NCBI GenBank assembly: GCA_966430775.1
Contig: CBJMMB010000004.1
Location: forward strand, 6,736 to 70,735
Source: Dyella_B sp966430775
GTDB lineage: Bacteria; Pseudomonadota; Gammaproteobacteria; Xanthomonadales; Rhodanobacteraceae
DNA: 64,000 nt
Reading direction: 5' to 3'
Shown: one piece after another, positions 26,473 to 35,768 of the stretch
How the letters are laid out: the number at the start of each line of letters is the position of its first letter
Position numbering within the stretch: the first letter of the stretch is position 1
Notes under the pieces: model-generated
Told to the model about the DNA's origin: nothing
Database searches by the model: none
What the model saw: only the letters and a program-made list of their open reading frames with translations
Position numbers and translations under genes: made by a program

Positions 26473-26946
26473 ATGGCTGGCAAATGGGTGTTGGGGGTGG
26501 GTTTGTGCGCTGCGCTGGCGGCCGGCTCCGCATGGGCGTCGGCGCCCTCCGAGGCGCAGGTGCGGGAGCTGATGCAGGTGATGAACGTGCCCGGCCAGTT
26601 CACCGTGATGAACAACCAGATGGCCACCATGATGAGCCAGCAGCTGCCCTGCGTTTCGGCCGACTACTGGAAGAACTACATCGACAAGGGTGGCCAGGAA
26701 CAGCTGCTTACGGCGATGATCCCGGCCTACCAGCACCATTTCACGTCCGATGAGGTGGAAGGCCTGATCAAGTTCTACAAATCCCCGCTGGGCCAGAAAC
26801 TGGTCGCCCAGATGCCGGCCACCATGGCCGAGGCCGCCCAGAGCGGCCAGCAGTGGGGCCGCCAGCGCACCTCGGACATGTTCAGCGAGCTGCAGAAGCA
26901 GGGCAAACTGGACGGCCAGGGCCGCTGCCCCGGCACCAGCCAGTAG
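26473..26946 (+). CDS. Exported DUF2059 domain-containing protein
   Basis: A 157-residue exported protein. The signal peptide is MAGKWVLGVGLCAALAAG with cleavage likely after AWA near residue 24. The mature part contains the helical DUF2059 pattern: VRELMQVMNVPGQFTVMNNQ, YQHHFTSDEVEGLIKFYKSP and a conserved SPLGQKLVAQMP. Function is unknown. The start is chosen because GGAGG stands six bases before 26473. The TAG stop (26944-26946) belongs to a copy of the GTAGGTTGGG repeat. Confidence 0.85.
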   Translation: MAGKWVLGVGLCAALAAGSAWASAPSEAQVRELMQVMNVPGQFTVMNNQMATMMSQQLPCVSADYWKNYIDKGGQEQLLTAMIPAYQHHFTSDEVEGLIKFYKSPLGQKLVAQMPATMAEAAQSGQQWGRQRTSDMFSELQKQGKLDGQGRCPGTSQ

Positions 26947-26971
26947 GGTGGGGTGCCAACCCCAGCATCGG
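26944..26971. repeat. GTAGGTTGGGG-family palindrome at the DUF2059 stop
   Basis: TAGGGTGGGGTGCCAACCCC is a slightly diverged copy. Its first three bases are the stop codon of the DUF2059 gene. Confidence 0.6.
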
Positions 26972-27006
26972 AATGCCAACCCGGAAGCCCGATAGCTGGT
27001 CAGTGA

Positions 27007-27036
27007 TTGACCAGTGGCGGGTTCCGTCGCTAAAAT
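27007..27036 (+). promoter_or_regulatory. Sigma70-type promoter of rplU-rpmA
   Basis: TTGACC (27007-27012) and TAAAAT (27031-27036) are separated by 18 bases and lie about 68 bases before rplU, leaving an untranslated leader of about 60 bases. Confidence 0.65.
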
Positions 27037-27103
27037 CCGCAGTTCGCCGCGCCCGCATGGGCCGCGACGAACCCAAGAGAATAACGACAGAAGGGCCATT
27101 CCC

Positions 27104-27418
27104 ATGAGTTATGCAGTCATCAAGACCGGCGGCAAGCAATACCGCGTCCAGCAGGGCGACGTCCTGCGCGTGGAGCTGCTGAACGCCGAAGAAGGCGCCA
27201 GCGTGAATTTCGACCAGGTGCTGCTGGTCGGTTCCGGTGAAACCATCACCGTCGGCGCCCCGATCGTTTCCGGCGCCACCGTCACCGCCACCGTGCGCAA
27301 GCATGGCCGCGCCGACAAGGTCCGCATCATCAAGTTCCGCCGCCGCAAGCACCACAAGAAGCAGCAGGGACATCGTCAGCATTTTACCGAAGTCGAGATC
27401 ACGGGCATCAACGCCTGA
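27104..27418 (+). CDS. rplU: 50S ribosomal protein L21
   Basis: A 104-residue 23S rRNA-binding protein of the large subunit. It begins MSYAVIKTGGKQYRVQQGD and ends with the basic block RRRKHHKKQQGHRQHFTEV, both diagnostic for L21. The start at 27104 matches the usual family length. rpmA follows 25 bases downstream, then obgE, the standard gammaproteobacterial order. Confidence 0.98.
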   Translation: MSYAVIKTGGKQYRVQQGDVLRVELLNAEEGASVNFDQVLLVGSGETITVGAPIVSGATVTATVRKHGRADKVRIIKFRRRKHHKKQQGHRQHFTEVEITGINA

Positions 27419-27443
27419 TCCGCCAATTCTGGAGTAATCAGTC

Positions 27444-27701
27444 ATGGCACATAAAAAAGGCGTAGGTTCATCCCGCAACGGTCGCGATTCGAACCCGAAA
27501 TACCTCGGCGTGAAGATCTACGGTGGCCAGGCCATCGAAGCCGGCAACATCATCGTCCGCCAGCGCGGCACCAAGTTCCATGCCGGCACCGGCGTGGGCC
27601 TGGGCCGTGACCATACCCTGTTCGCCCTCGTGGACGGCGTGGTCGAGTTCAAGACCCGCGGCGCGGACAACCGCAAGTTCGTCAACGTGGTCAAGGCCTA
27701 A
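27444..27701 (+). CDS. rpmA: 50S ribosomal protein L27
   Basis: An 85-residue ribosomal protein whose N-terminus (MAHKKGVGSSRNGRDSNPK) reaches the peptidyl-transferase centre. GGAG stands eight bases before the start. A clear terminator follows at 27726, so rplU-rpmA form a two-gene unit separate from obgE. Confidence 0.98.
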   Translation: MAHKKGVGSSRNGRDSNPKYLGVKIYGGQAIEAGNIIVRQRGTKFHAGTGVGLGRDHTLFALVDGVVEFKTRGADNRKFVNVVKA

Positions 27702-27725
27702 TTAGGGCCTCATGTTGCAACGAAG

Positions 27726-27747
27726 GCCCCGCTCCGGCGGGGCTTTT
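27726..27747 (+). terminator. Rho-independent terminator of rplU-rpmA
   Basis: Stem GCCCCGC-TCCG-GCGGGGC followed directly by TTTT, 24 bases after the rpmA stop. Confidence 0.85.
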
Positions 27748-27756
27748 CGTTTACGG

Positions 27757-27835
27757 GAATAGGGAATGGGGAATAGGGAATAGAATCCCTCGGCCTCGCG
27801 GCACTATTCCCGATTCTCTTTTCCCTATTCCCTGC
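27757..27835. repeat. Inverted 'gggaatagggaat' repeat before obgE
   Basis: Direct and inverted copies of GGGAATAGGGAAT (27759 onward) and TTCCCTATTCCCTG (to about 27835) flank a 35-base centre. It ends only about 12 bases before the obgE ATG, so it forms the 5' end or leader of the obgE transcript. Confidence 0.6.
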
Positions 27836-27846
27836 TTAAGCCACCC

Positions 27847-28917
27847 ATGAAATTCGTCGACGAAGCGATCATCAAAGTCCACGCCGGAGACGGCGGCAAC
27901 GGCTGCATCAGCTTCCGTCGCGAAAAATTCATTCCGTTCGGCGGCCCGGACGGCGGCGACGGCGGCACCGGCGGCTCGGTGTGGCTGGTGGCCGATGAAG
28001 GCCTGAACACCCTGATCGATTTCCGCCACCAGCGCAGCTTCAAGGCGCAGCGCGGCGAGAACGGCATGGGCAGCGACATGTACGGCAAGGGCGGTACGGA
28101 CACCACCATCCGCGTGCCGGTCGGCACTGTGGTCACCAACGTCGACACCGACGAAATCATCGGCGACCTCACCGCGCACGGCCAGCGCCTGCTGGTGGCG
28201 CAGGGCGGCAAGGGTGGCCTGGGCAACATCCACTTCAAGAGTTCGGTGAACCGCGCGCCGCGCAAGTCCACGCCCGGCACGCCCGGCGAGGTGCGCGAGC
28301 TGAAGCTGGAGCTGAAGCTGCTGGCGGATGTGGGCCTGCTTGGTTTTCCGAATGCCGGCAAATCCACCTTTATCCGCGCCGTATCCGCCGCCACCCCGCG
28401 CGTGGCCGATTACCCGTTCACCACCCTGCACCCCAACCTGGGTGTGGTCAGCCTGGGCACCGACCAGAGCTTCGTCATCGCCGACATTCCCGGCCTGATC
28501 GAAGGCGCGGCGGAAGGCCATGGCCTGGGCATCCAGTTCCTGCGCCACGTGGCGCGCACGCGCCTGTTGCTGCATCTGGTGGATATCGCCCCGATCGACG
28601 GCAGCGATGTGGTGGAGCAGGTGCACGCGATCGAGCACGAGCTGGAGAAGTTCGATCCCGAACTGCTGCAGCGTCCGCGCTGGCTGGTGCTCAACAAGGC
28701 CGACGTGCTGCCGCCGGACGAGCGCCAGGCGGTGGCCGAAGAGATCGTCCAGCGCCTGGGTTGGACGCAACCGTGGTTCCTGGTCTCGGCGATCGCGCGC
28801 GAGAACACCATGAGCGTGTGCCAGCAGATCCAGCGCTTCTTCGAAGCCCAGCACGAGGCGCGCGAAGGGCGCACCGACATGCTGCCGGGGGATGTGCGCC
28901 TGCGCGGGGAGCCGTGA
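27847..28917 (+). CDS. obgE: GTPase ObgE (CgtA)
   Basis: An essential GTPase linked to 50S assembly and the stringent response. The 356-residue product has the Gly-rich Obg fold (1-158, with FIPFGGPDGGDGGTGG), then the G domain with G1 GFPNAGKST at 166, G3 DIPGLIEGAA and G4 NKADVL. The C-terminus after ~340 is short, as in many Xanthomonadales. The gene follows rpmA but is separated from it by a terminator and a repeat. Wadjet genes begin 179 bases downstream. Confidence 0.97.
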   Translation: MKFVDEAIIKVHAGDGGNGCISFRREKFIPFGGPDGGDGGTGGSVWLVADEGLNTLIDFRHQRSFKAQRGENGMGSDMYGKGGTDTTIRVPVGTVVTNVDTDEIIGDLTAHGQRLLVAQGGKGGLGNIHFKSSVNRAPRKSTPGTPGEVRELKLELKLLADVGLLGFPNAGKSTFIRAVSAATPRVADYPFTTLHPNLGVVSLGTDQSFVIADIPGLIEGAAEGHGLGIQFLRHVARTRLLLHLVDIAPIDGSDVVEQVHAIEHELEKFDPELLQRPRWLVLNKADVLPPDERQAVAEEIVQRLGWTQPWFLVSAIARENTMSVCQQIQRFFEAQHEAREGRTDMLPGDVRLRGEP

Positions 28918-28925
28918 GCGCTCCA

Positions 28926-29087
28926 TCTCCCTCTCCCCTCCGGGGAGAGGGTCGGGGTGAGGGGCCAACCTCGCGATTAAGGTTATAAATACGCGCTTGG
29001 AAAAAAGAGCAAAACGAAAGCGATGATGGAATTTTCGGCGAGTGTGACCCCTCACCCCAGCCCTCTCCCCGGAGGGGAGAGGGAGAA
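28926..29087. repeat. CTCTCCCCTCCGGGGAGAGG palindromic repeat, left of the Wadjet genes
   Basis: Arms CCCTCTCCCCTCCGGGGAGA and CCCTCTCCCCGGAGGGGAGA enclose 'gaggggccaacctcgc' and its partner 'cccctcacccc'. A second copy of the same family with the same inner sequence lies at 38254-38402. jetA starts 9 bases after its end. Confidence 0.75.
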
Positions 29088-29096
29088 AAACGCAGC

Positions 29097-30563
29097 ATGA
29101 AACTCCAGGCCCGCATCGCCACCTACCACCGCCTGCGCGACGAACCGCTCTGGCGCCTGCTCGCGGCCGACCACGCCCCGGAAATCATCGGCCTCTTGCA
29201 AACCGTGCTGATGGACGGCGAGCGCACGCTCAGCGCCTCCATCCTGTTCGAGCGCCTGCAGCATCACCTGGACGCCATCAACGCCTCCGACCTGCCGCGC
29301 GAACTGCCGCGCACCGCGCAAGCCTACGTGGCCGACTGGCTGGCCAAAGGTTTCCTGGAACGCCGCCTGCCCGAAGGCGCCAGCGAAGAGGAATACGAAC
29401 TCTCCGCGCAGGCCGCGCAGGCGATCCGCTTCGTCAGCACGCTGGACACGCCGCGCAGCGCCGCCACCGAAAGCCGCCTGTCGCTGGTGATCCAGCAACT
29501 GGTGCGCCTGGCCGAGCAGACCGAAACCGATCCCACCGCGCGCCTGCAGGCGCTGTACGCCGAACGCGACCGGCTGGATGCGGAGATCGCGCGCGTCGGT
29601 ACCGGCAAGGTTGCGACGCTGGACGGCAAGCGCGCACTGGAACGCGCGCGCGAAGTGATCCAGCTCGCCGACGAACTGGCGGAAGATTTCCGCCGCGTGC
29701 GCGACGATTTCGAGCGCCTCAACCGCGACTTCCGCGAACGCATCATCGACGACGAAGGCGAGCGCGGCGACGTGCTCGATCGCCTGTTCGAAGGCGTCGA
29801 CGTGATCGCCGAAAGCGAAGCCGGCCGCAGCTTCAACGCGTTCTGGAACCTGCTCAACGACGTCGAACAAAGCGCGCAGCTGGATGCCGCGCTGGAAAGC
29901 GTGCTTGCGCGCAATTTCGCCAAGAAACTGCAGCGTCACGAACGCCAGTTCCTGCGCGGCTTCACCGGCGTAATGCTGGAACGCGGCGGCCACGTGCACG
30001 ACGTGCTGCAACACTTCGCGCGCAGCCTGCGCGGTTTCGTGCAAAGCCGCGGCTATCTCGAACAGCGCCGCTTGAACCAGCTGCTGAAACAGGCTCAAGC
30101 GGAAGCGCTGCAATTGCGCGATGCTGTCAACGTGCGCCAGCGCACGCCGTACACGCTCCAGCTCACCACCAGCCGCCTGCGCTCACTCTCGCAATGGCGT
30201 CTGCACGATCCGCGCAACGCGCAGGTGGACGGCAGCATCGTGCGCAGCGAAGGCGCAGCCATTTCGCTCGACAGCGTCAGCGAACTGGTGTCGCAGTCGG
30301 AAATCGACTTCCGCAGCCTGCGCCGCGATCTGCACGACCTGCTCGCCGAACACGACCAGCTTTCCATCAGCCAGGTATTGAACCAGCGCCCCGCCGAACA
30401 AGGCCTGGGCAGCGTGGTGGGCTACCTCTCGCTGGCCACGCGGCATGGCGTGATCGGCAACGAGCAGGAAGCGATCAGCTGGAAAGGCGGCGATGGCCAA
30501 TGGCGCCACGCGCGCATTCCCTTGGTGTGGTTTTTGAAAGAGAAACGCCATGAATTTGCTTGA
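29097..30563 (+). CDS. jetA: Wadjet type I subunit JetA (DUF3375)
   Basis: JetA is the kleisin-like (MksF-like) subunit of the Wadjet anti-plasmid SMC complex. The 488-residue product is a DUF3375 protein: a winged-helix-like N-terminus (LQARIATYHRLRDEPLWRLL), a long helical middle (RVRDDFERLNRDFRERIIDD) and a C-terminal domain ending WRHARIPLVWFLKEKR. It is the first of four overlapping genes (14-base overlap with jetB). Family membership rests on motif pattern and the complete gene set. Confidence 0.92.
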   Translation: MKLQARIATYHRLRDEPLWRLLAADHAPEIIGLLQTVLMDGERTLSASILFERLQHHLDAINASDLPRELPRTAQAYVADWLAKGFLERRLPEGASEEEYELSAQAAQAIRFVSTLDTPRSAATESRLSLVIQQLVRLAEQTETDPTARLQALYAERDRLDAEIARVGTGKVATLDGKRALERAREVIQLADELAEDFRRVRDDFERLNRDFRERIIDDEGERGDVLDRLFEGVDVIAESEAGRSFNAFWNLLNDVEQSAQLDAALESVLARNFAKKLQRHERQFLRGFTGVMLERGGHVHDVLQHFARSLRGFVQSRGYLEQRRLNQLLKQAQAEALQLRDAVNVRQRTPYTLQLTTSRLRSLSQWRLHDPRNAQVDGSIVRSEGAAISLDSVSELVSQSEIDFRSLRRDLHDLLAEHDQLSISQVLNQRPAEQGLGSVVGYLSLATRHGVIGNEQEAISWKGGDGQWRHARIPLVWFLKEKRHEFA

Positions 30564-31224
30564 AGACGAAATCTCGCCCATCGAGCCCGCATCCGCGCCC
30601 GTGCGCGACAAGGGGCTGTTCGATGGCGACACTGGCACGCTGCCGCTGGATGCACGCCGCGCGCTGTGCCAATTGCTGAGCGGCCCCAGTGTGGACGCGA
30701 GCCGGCATAGCCAGCTGTGGCCGGCGGTGCTGCGCTATGAGGCGCAACTGCGGTCTCATCTCAACGATCTGTTCCTGGAACTGGTGCTCGATCGCGATGC
30801 CGGAGTGGCCTTTACGCGCCAGGCCGATACGGGCGAACTGGAGACGCCAGTGCTGCTGCGCTCGTCGCCGCTCACCTTTATCGATTCGGTGTTGCTGCTG
30901 CATTTGCGCCAGCAATTGGCCGAAGCCGACGCGCAAGGTCGTCGCGCCGTGGTGGAGGAAACCGTGCTGGTGGATGCGCTGTCGGTGTACGAAAAAAATC
31001 TTTCCACCGATCGCGCCGGCTTCAACAAGCGCGTGGCAGCCTCCATCACCAAGATGAAAGAAAACCACGTGCTGGAAAAGCTGCGCGGCAGCGACGACCG
31101 TTACGAAGTGTCGCCCGCGCTGAAGCTGCTGTTCTCCGCCGAGGACGTGCAGAACCTCGCGCAGATCTACCGTCAATTGCGCGAAGCGGACGAAGCCATG
31201 GAGGACGCTGCGGATGAACGCTAA
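30550..31224 (+). CDS. jetB: Wadjet type I subunit JetB (DUF4194)
   Basis: JetB is the MksE-like winged-helix partner that dimerises with JetA around the SMC arms. The 224-residue product has the DUF4194 pattern, including FTRQADTGELETPVLLRSSP and FNKRVAASITKMKENHVLEK, with YEVSPALKLLFSAEDV near the end. It overlaps jetA by 14 bases and jetC by 11, so translation is probably coupled and stoichiometry fixed. Confidence 0.9.
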   Translation: MNLLEDEISPIEPASAPVRDKGLFDGDTGTLPLDARRALCQLLSGPSVDASRHSQLWPAVLRYEAQLRSHLNDLFLELVLDRDAGVAFTRQADTGELETPVLLRSSPLTFIDSVLLLHLRQQLAEADAQGRRAVVEETVLVDALSVYEKNLSTDRAGFNKRVAASITKMKENHVLEKLRGSDDRYEVSPALKLLFSAEDVQNLAQIYRQLREADEAMEDAADER

Positions 31225-34200
31225 GACCAAGACGTCGCGCAAGCAGGCCAAGCTCGAGGCCGCACCTTCGCTGTTCATGTCCGATCTGCCCGATCCGCGC
31301 GACGAACAGTTCCGCATGCGGCGCTTGCAGGTGCTCAACTGGGGCACCTTCAGCGGGCTGGTGGATATTCCCATCGCCGAGCGCGGCTTTCTGTTCGTGG
31401 GCCGTTCCGGCTCAGGCAAATCCACCTTGCTCGATGCGATGTCGGCCTTGCTGGTGCCGCCCAACCTGGTGGATTTCAACGCCGCCGCGCGCGAAGCCGA
31501 ACGCAGCGGCCGCGATCGCAGCCTGGTTTCCTACGTGCGCGGCGCGTGGGCCGACCAGCACGATGGCGAGTCGGGCGAAATCGCCACGCAATACCTGCGC
31601 AAGGGCAGCACCTGGTCGGCCCTCGCGCTGGAATACCGCAATGCGCTGGGCCAATCGGTCAGCGTGATCCGTCTGTTCTGGGTGGCCGGCAACGGTTCCA
31701 CCGCGGCGGACGTGAAAAAGCATTACATGGTGTGCGAGCGCGCCTTCGACGTCGCCACCGAGATGCAAGGCTTCGACCTGGATCTGCGCAAGCTCAAGGC
31801 GCGGCTCGGCGAGGACGTGCATCACTTCGATACCTTCGCCGGCTACGCCGAACGCTTCCGCCGCCTGCTCGGCATCCAGAACGAAATGGCGCTGAAGCTG
31901 CTGCATAAAACGCAGTCGGCCAAGAACCTGGGCGATCTCAACGGCTTTCTGCGCGGCTTCATGCTGGACGAGCCGGAGACCTTCGGCGCCGCCAATCGAT
32001 TGGTGACGGATTTCGGCGAGCTCGATGCCGCGCACAAGGCGGTTGTGATTGCGCGCGAGCAAGTCGAAACACTGGTGCCCGCGCGTTCGGCGTATGAAAA
32101 CCTGCAGGCGCTGCGGCGCGAAACCAGCACCCTGCGCGAGCTGCACCTGTGCGTGGACACCTGGCGCGAACAGCGCCGATTGGTGCTGCTGGACGAACGT
32201 CTGGCCGAACTCAACGTGCGCGACGTGGCGCTGGAAGGCGAGATCGCGCAACGCCGCCAGACGCTGGAAAACCATGACCGCCGCCTGGCCGATCTGGAAC
32301 AGCAGCGCCGCGAGCAGGGCGGCGACCTGATCGATCAGCTTGAACGCGAGCACGAGCAAGTCGCGCGCGAACGCGACGAACGCATGAAGCGCCGCGACAA
32401 GGCGGAAAAAGCCTGCGGCGCATTGGGCTGGACCTTGTCGCCGACGGCGCAAGGTTTCGCCGAGCTGATCGGCAGCGCGCGCGAGCTGCTCGATGGCGCA
32501 CGCGACCGCGCGGCCAGCCTGGAAGAACGCATGGATGCGCTCAAGCGCGAACGCGATCAATGCAGCCAGCGCTTCGCCGCCGTGCGCGCGGAAATCGACG
32601 CGCTCAAGCGCAATCCGTCCAACATTCCGGCACCGATCCAGGCGATGCGCGCACGCCTGTGCAGCGAACTGGGCTGGTCGGAAAACACCTTGCCGTTCGT
32701 GGGCGAGCTGTTGCAGGTGAAGGGTGAGCACGCCGCGTGGCGTGGCGCGATCGAGCGCGTCTTGCACGGCTTCGCCTTGTCGCTGCTGGTGGACGAGCGG
32801 CACTACGCCGAGGTTTCCAACTGGGTCAACAAGACCCACCTGGGCGGCAAGCTGGTGTATTACCGCGTGGGCCGCGTGGATGCGCTCGGCCATCGCACGC
32901 CGGAATCGCGCTCGCTGATCCACCGCCTGGAACTGCGTGACCATGCGCATCGCGACTGGCTGGCCAACGAACTGGCGCGCCGCTTCGATTACACCTGCGC
33001 CGATTCGCCCGCGGCCTTGCGCAACGCGGATCGTGCGATCACCCGCGAGGGCTTGGTCAAGCATGGCGGCGATCGGCACGAGAAGGACGATCGTCGCGCC
33101 GTCGACGATCGCCGCAACTGGGTGCTGGGTTTCGACAACCGCGACAAGCTGGCGCTGTTCGAGCGCGAAGGGCAGGAACTGGCGCAGTCGATCGCGCAAT
33201 CGGCCAGTGAGTTGGATTCGCTGAAAGCCGAACGCGACGCTGATGGCGATCGCCGCCTGGCCGCTTCGCAACTGGTGAACCTGGAGTGGGAGGAAATCGA
33301 CGTCGCGCCGAAGCTGCGCCGCCTCGGCGATATCGAAGACCAACTGCAGCAACTGCGCGCCGGCGACACCACGCTGCAAGAAATCATGCACCAGCTGGAT
33401 GCCGAGCGCGCGATACGCGAACGCGTTGCGAAAAATCTCGACGATGCCAAAGCCGAACGGCTTTCGCTGGGAAAGGAACGCAGCGACTGCGGCAAGCAGC
33501 GCGAATCCTGCCTGCCGCTTGCCCACGCCATGTCGCTTTCGCCGGCACAGAACGAGGCGCTGGCCGGTCGTTTGCCGCAACATCCGCCGTTGGGGCTGGA
33601 CAACCTCGATCGCCAGATCAACCAGGTCAAGGACGGCTTGAACGTTGCGCTCGCCGAGCAGGCCCAGCACGACAACGCGCTGGTGCAAGCCATCGAGGAA
33701 TGCTTCCGCAGCTTCTGCCGCCGCTGGCCGCAGGAAAGCGCCGACTTCACGCCCAACATGGATTCGGTGGAAGGCTTTCTCTCGCGCCTGCGTCGCCTGG
33801 AACTGGACGGTCTGCCGAAACACGAAGCGCGCTTCTTCGAGCTATTGCAAAGCCAGAGCAAGCAGAACCTGCTGGTGCTGCAAAAACACATGACCGAAGC
33901 GCGCAAATCGATCGGCCAGCGCATGGACGAAGTGAACGAAAGCCTGGAGCGCGTACCGTTCAATCGCGGCACCATCCTGCAGATCGATCTTACCGACCGC
34001 AATCTGCCGGAAGTGCGCGAGTTCCAGCTGCAACTGCGCGAAGTGCTGTCGCATCACCAGACCGAAGACCGCGACCGCGCCGAAGCGCAGTTCGCCGTAT
34101 TGCGCCAATTGGTGGCGAAGCTGGCGGCGGACGACCCCGAGCACAAGCGCTGGCGCGAACAGGTGCTGGACGTGCGCCAGCATGTCGAGTTCGTCGGCGT

Positions 34201-34618
34201 TGAAAAAGACGCCAGCACACGCGAGACGGTGGAGGTGTATCGCAGTGGCGCCGGCAAATCCGGTGGCCAGCGGCAGAAACTCGCCACCACATGCCTTGCT
34301 GCCGCACTGCGCTACCAGCTCGGCGGCGACGACGGCCATCTGCCGCGCTACGCACCGGTGGTGCTCGACGAAGCCTTCGACAAGGCCGACAACGAATTCA
34401 CCGCACTGGCGATGAACATCTTCGAGAACTTCGGTTTCCAGATGGTGGTGGCGACGCCTTTGAAATCGGTGATGACGCTGGAACCGTTCATCGGCGGTGC
34501 CTGCTTTGTCGATATCACCGGTCGGCATGATTCGGGCGTGCTGCTGATCGAATACGACCAGGACAACAAGCGGCTGGCCTTGCCGGAAAAGGCGCGTCAG
34601 GTCGATGCGGACGCCTGA
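31214..34618 (+). CDS. jetC: Wadjet type I SMC-like ATPase JetC
   Basis: JetC is the loop-extruding SMC ATPase that senses small circular DNA. The 1134-residue product has Walker A GRSGSGKST at 63-71, long coiled-coil arms (about 290-480 and 660-960, dense in Glu/Arg/Leu with blocks like LEREHEQVARERDERMKRRD), a hinge region between them, the ABC signature KSGGQRQKLATT near 1015 and Walker B VVLDEAFDKAD near 1050. The head motifs are intact. GGAGG precedes the ATG. The C-terminus overlaps jetD by 14 bases. Confidence 0.95.
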   Translation: MNAKTKTSRKQAKLEAAPSLFMSDLPDPRDEQFRMRRLQVLNWGTFSGLVDIPIAERGFLFVGRSGSGKSTLLDAMSALLVPPNLVDFNAAAREAERSGRDRSLVSYVRGAWADQHDGESGEIATQYLRKGSTWSALALEYRNALGQSVSVIRLFWVAGNGSTAADVKKHYMVCERAFDVATEMQGFDLDLRKLKARLGEDVHHFDTFAGYAERFRRLLGIQNEMALKLLHKTQSAKNLGDLNGFLRGFMLDEPETFGAANRLVTDFGELDAAHKAVVIAREQVETLVPARSAYENLQALRRETSTLRELHLCVDTWREQRRLVLLDERLAELNVRDVALEGEIAQRRQTLENHDRRLADLEQQRREQGGDLIDQLEREHEQVARERDERMKRRDKAEKACGALGWTLSPTAQGFAELIGSARELLDGARDRAASLEERMDALKRERDQCSQRFAAVRAEIDALKRNPSNIPAPIQAMRARLCSELGWSENTLPFVGELLQVKGEHAAWRGAIERVLHGFALSLLVDERHYAEVSNWVNKTHLGGKLVYYRVGRVDALGHRTPESRSLIHRLELRDHAHRDWLANELARRFDYTCADSPAALRNADRAITREGLVKHGGDRHEKDDRRAVDDRRNWVLGFDNRDKLALFEREGQELAQSIAQSASELDSLKAERDADGDRRLAASQLVNLEWEEIDVAPKLRRLGDIEDQLQQLRAGDTTLQEIMHQLDAERAIRERVAKNLDDAKAERLSLGKERSDCGKQRESCLPLAHAMSLSPAQNEALAGRLPQHPPLGLDNLDRQINQVKDGLNVALAEQAQHDNALVQAIEECFRSFCRRWPQESADFTPNMDSVEGFLSRLRRLELDGLPKHEARFFELLQSQSKQNLLVLQKHMTEARKSIGQRMDEVNESLERVPFNRGTILQIDLTDRNLPEVREFQLQLREVLSHHQTEDRDRAEAQFAVLRQLVAKLAADDPEHKRWREQVLDVRQHVEFVGVEKDASTRETVEVYRSGAGKSGGQRQKLATTCLAAALRYQLGGDDGHLPRYAPVVLDEAFDKADNEFTALAMNIFENFGFQMVVATPLKSVMTLEPFIGGACFVDITGRHDSGVLLIEYDQDNKRLALPEKARQVDADA

Positions 34619-35768
34619 GGAACTGCGCGAACGCTTGCAATCGCGCTGGATCAACCTGCGTTGCAATTGGCTGCTGGGCAAGGGCGACTGGCCGTATCCG
34701 CTTTCCACCGAACGGCCGACCGGTGCGCAGGTGTTGGCGGATGGGAAGGCGTTCGGTGTGTGGCTGACAAGCTGGAACCGCTTCGCTGCTACCACGTACG
34801 GGCGGGTCGAGCGCGACATGGTGAATTTGGGACCTGCCGGGCAGCATGAGTTGCCGGTGCGCTGGGTGTTCGATACTCCCGAGGCGGTGGCGGCCGAGCT
34901 TGGACAGGCGACACAATGGTCGAAAGCCCGGCAGCGTTTTGACCGCTTGGCAGCATGGAAGCGTGGCGATGCACGCTGGCATGCTGAACTATCGCGTCGT
35001 TTCGATCTGCTCGCCGACATGGGTGAAGCCGAGTTTGTACGCTTATGCGACGTAGTGGCGTGGCTGCGCAAACATCCGGCTTCGGGTTTCTATGCGCGGC
35101 AATTGCCGGTGCAGGGTATCGATAGCAAGTGGGTAGAGTCGCGTCGCGCAGTGGTGGCAGCCTGGACCGCCGCGCTGCATGGAAGCGAAACAACGGGCGA
35201 TTTTTATGCGGTGACAGGTTTGCGCGCCGCGCCGGATCGCCTGCGTATGCGCTTGCTCGATCGCGAACTGAAAGACGCGATAGGCGGCCTCTCCGACATC
35301 GAAGCGCCAGCCGAGGAATTCATCAACTTGAAGCTCCCCGCGCGGCAAGCGCTGATCGTGGAAAACCTGGTCACCGGGCTTGCCTGCGAAACCTTGCCCG
35401 GCACGGTGGTATTCATGCGCCGCGGCTACGCGGTGGAGGCGTTGGCGAAACTGCCGTGGCTCGCGCGGCTGCCTGTGTATTACTGGGGCGATATCGACAC
35501 GCATGGGCTGGCCATTCTCAGTCGCTTGCGTGGTTATCTGCCGCAGACAAAATCGTTGATGATGGACGAAGCGACCTTGCTCGCATTCAAGACCTTGTGG
35601 GGCAGGGAAGAAAAGCCTGCGGCGCCGGAGCTTGCACATCTCACGGAAACGGAGCAGCAGCTATATCGCGCACTGCGCGAAGGTGAGTACAGGCAGGTGC
35701 GCTTGGAGCAGGAGCGCATCGCCTGGAACGCCGCCTGGCAACATGTGACGAGCGCAATGTCCCCGTAG
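34605..35768 (+). CDS. jetD: Wadjet type I nuclease JetD (DUF3322/DUF2220)
   Basis: JetD cuts plasmid DNA captured by JetABC, using a TOPRIM-like domain related to topoisomerase VI A. The 387-residue product has an N-terminal DUF3322 part (NWLLGKGDWPYPLSTERPTG) and a C-terminal DUF2220 part. Putative metal ligands are Glu253 in LIVENLVTG and Asp296/Asp298 in YYWGDIDTHG, so the nuclease looks intact. The TAG stop (35766-35768) belongs to a GTAGGTTGGG repeat. Confidence 0.93.
   Translation: MRTPEELRERLQSRWINLRCNWLLGKGDWPYPLSTERPTGAQVLADGKAFGVWLTSWNRFAATTYGRVERDMVNLGPAGQHELPVRWVFDTPEAVAAELGQATQWSKARQRFDRLAAWKRGDARWHAELSRRFDLLADMGEAEFVRLCDVVAWLRKHPASGFYARQLPVQGIDSKWVESRRAVVAAWTAALHGSETTGDFYAVTGLRAAPDRLRMRLLDRELKDAIGGLSDIEAPAEEFINLKLPARQALIVENLVTGLACETLPGTVVFMRRGYAVEALAKLPWLARLPVYYWGDIDTHGLAILSRLRGYLPQTKSLMMDEATLLAFKTLWGREEKPAAPELAHLTETEQQLYRALREGEYRQVRLEQERIAWNAAWQHVTSAMSP

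Noticed and set aside
26326..27105. Minus-strand frame covering the DUF2059 gene and rplU promoter
   Set aside because: The plus-strand gene has a signal peptide and ribosome-binding site, and the minus frame runs through the rplU promoter region.
31412..33823. Long minus-strand frame of about 800 codons opposite jetC
   Set aside because: An antisense shadow of a GC-rich coding region; jetC has Walker A, coiled coil and signature motifs in the plus frame.
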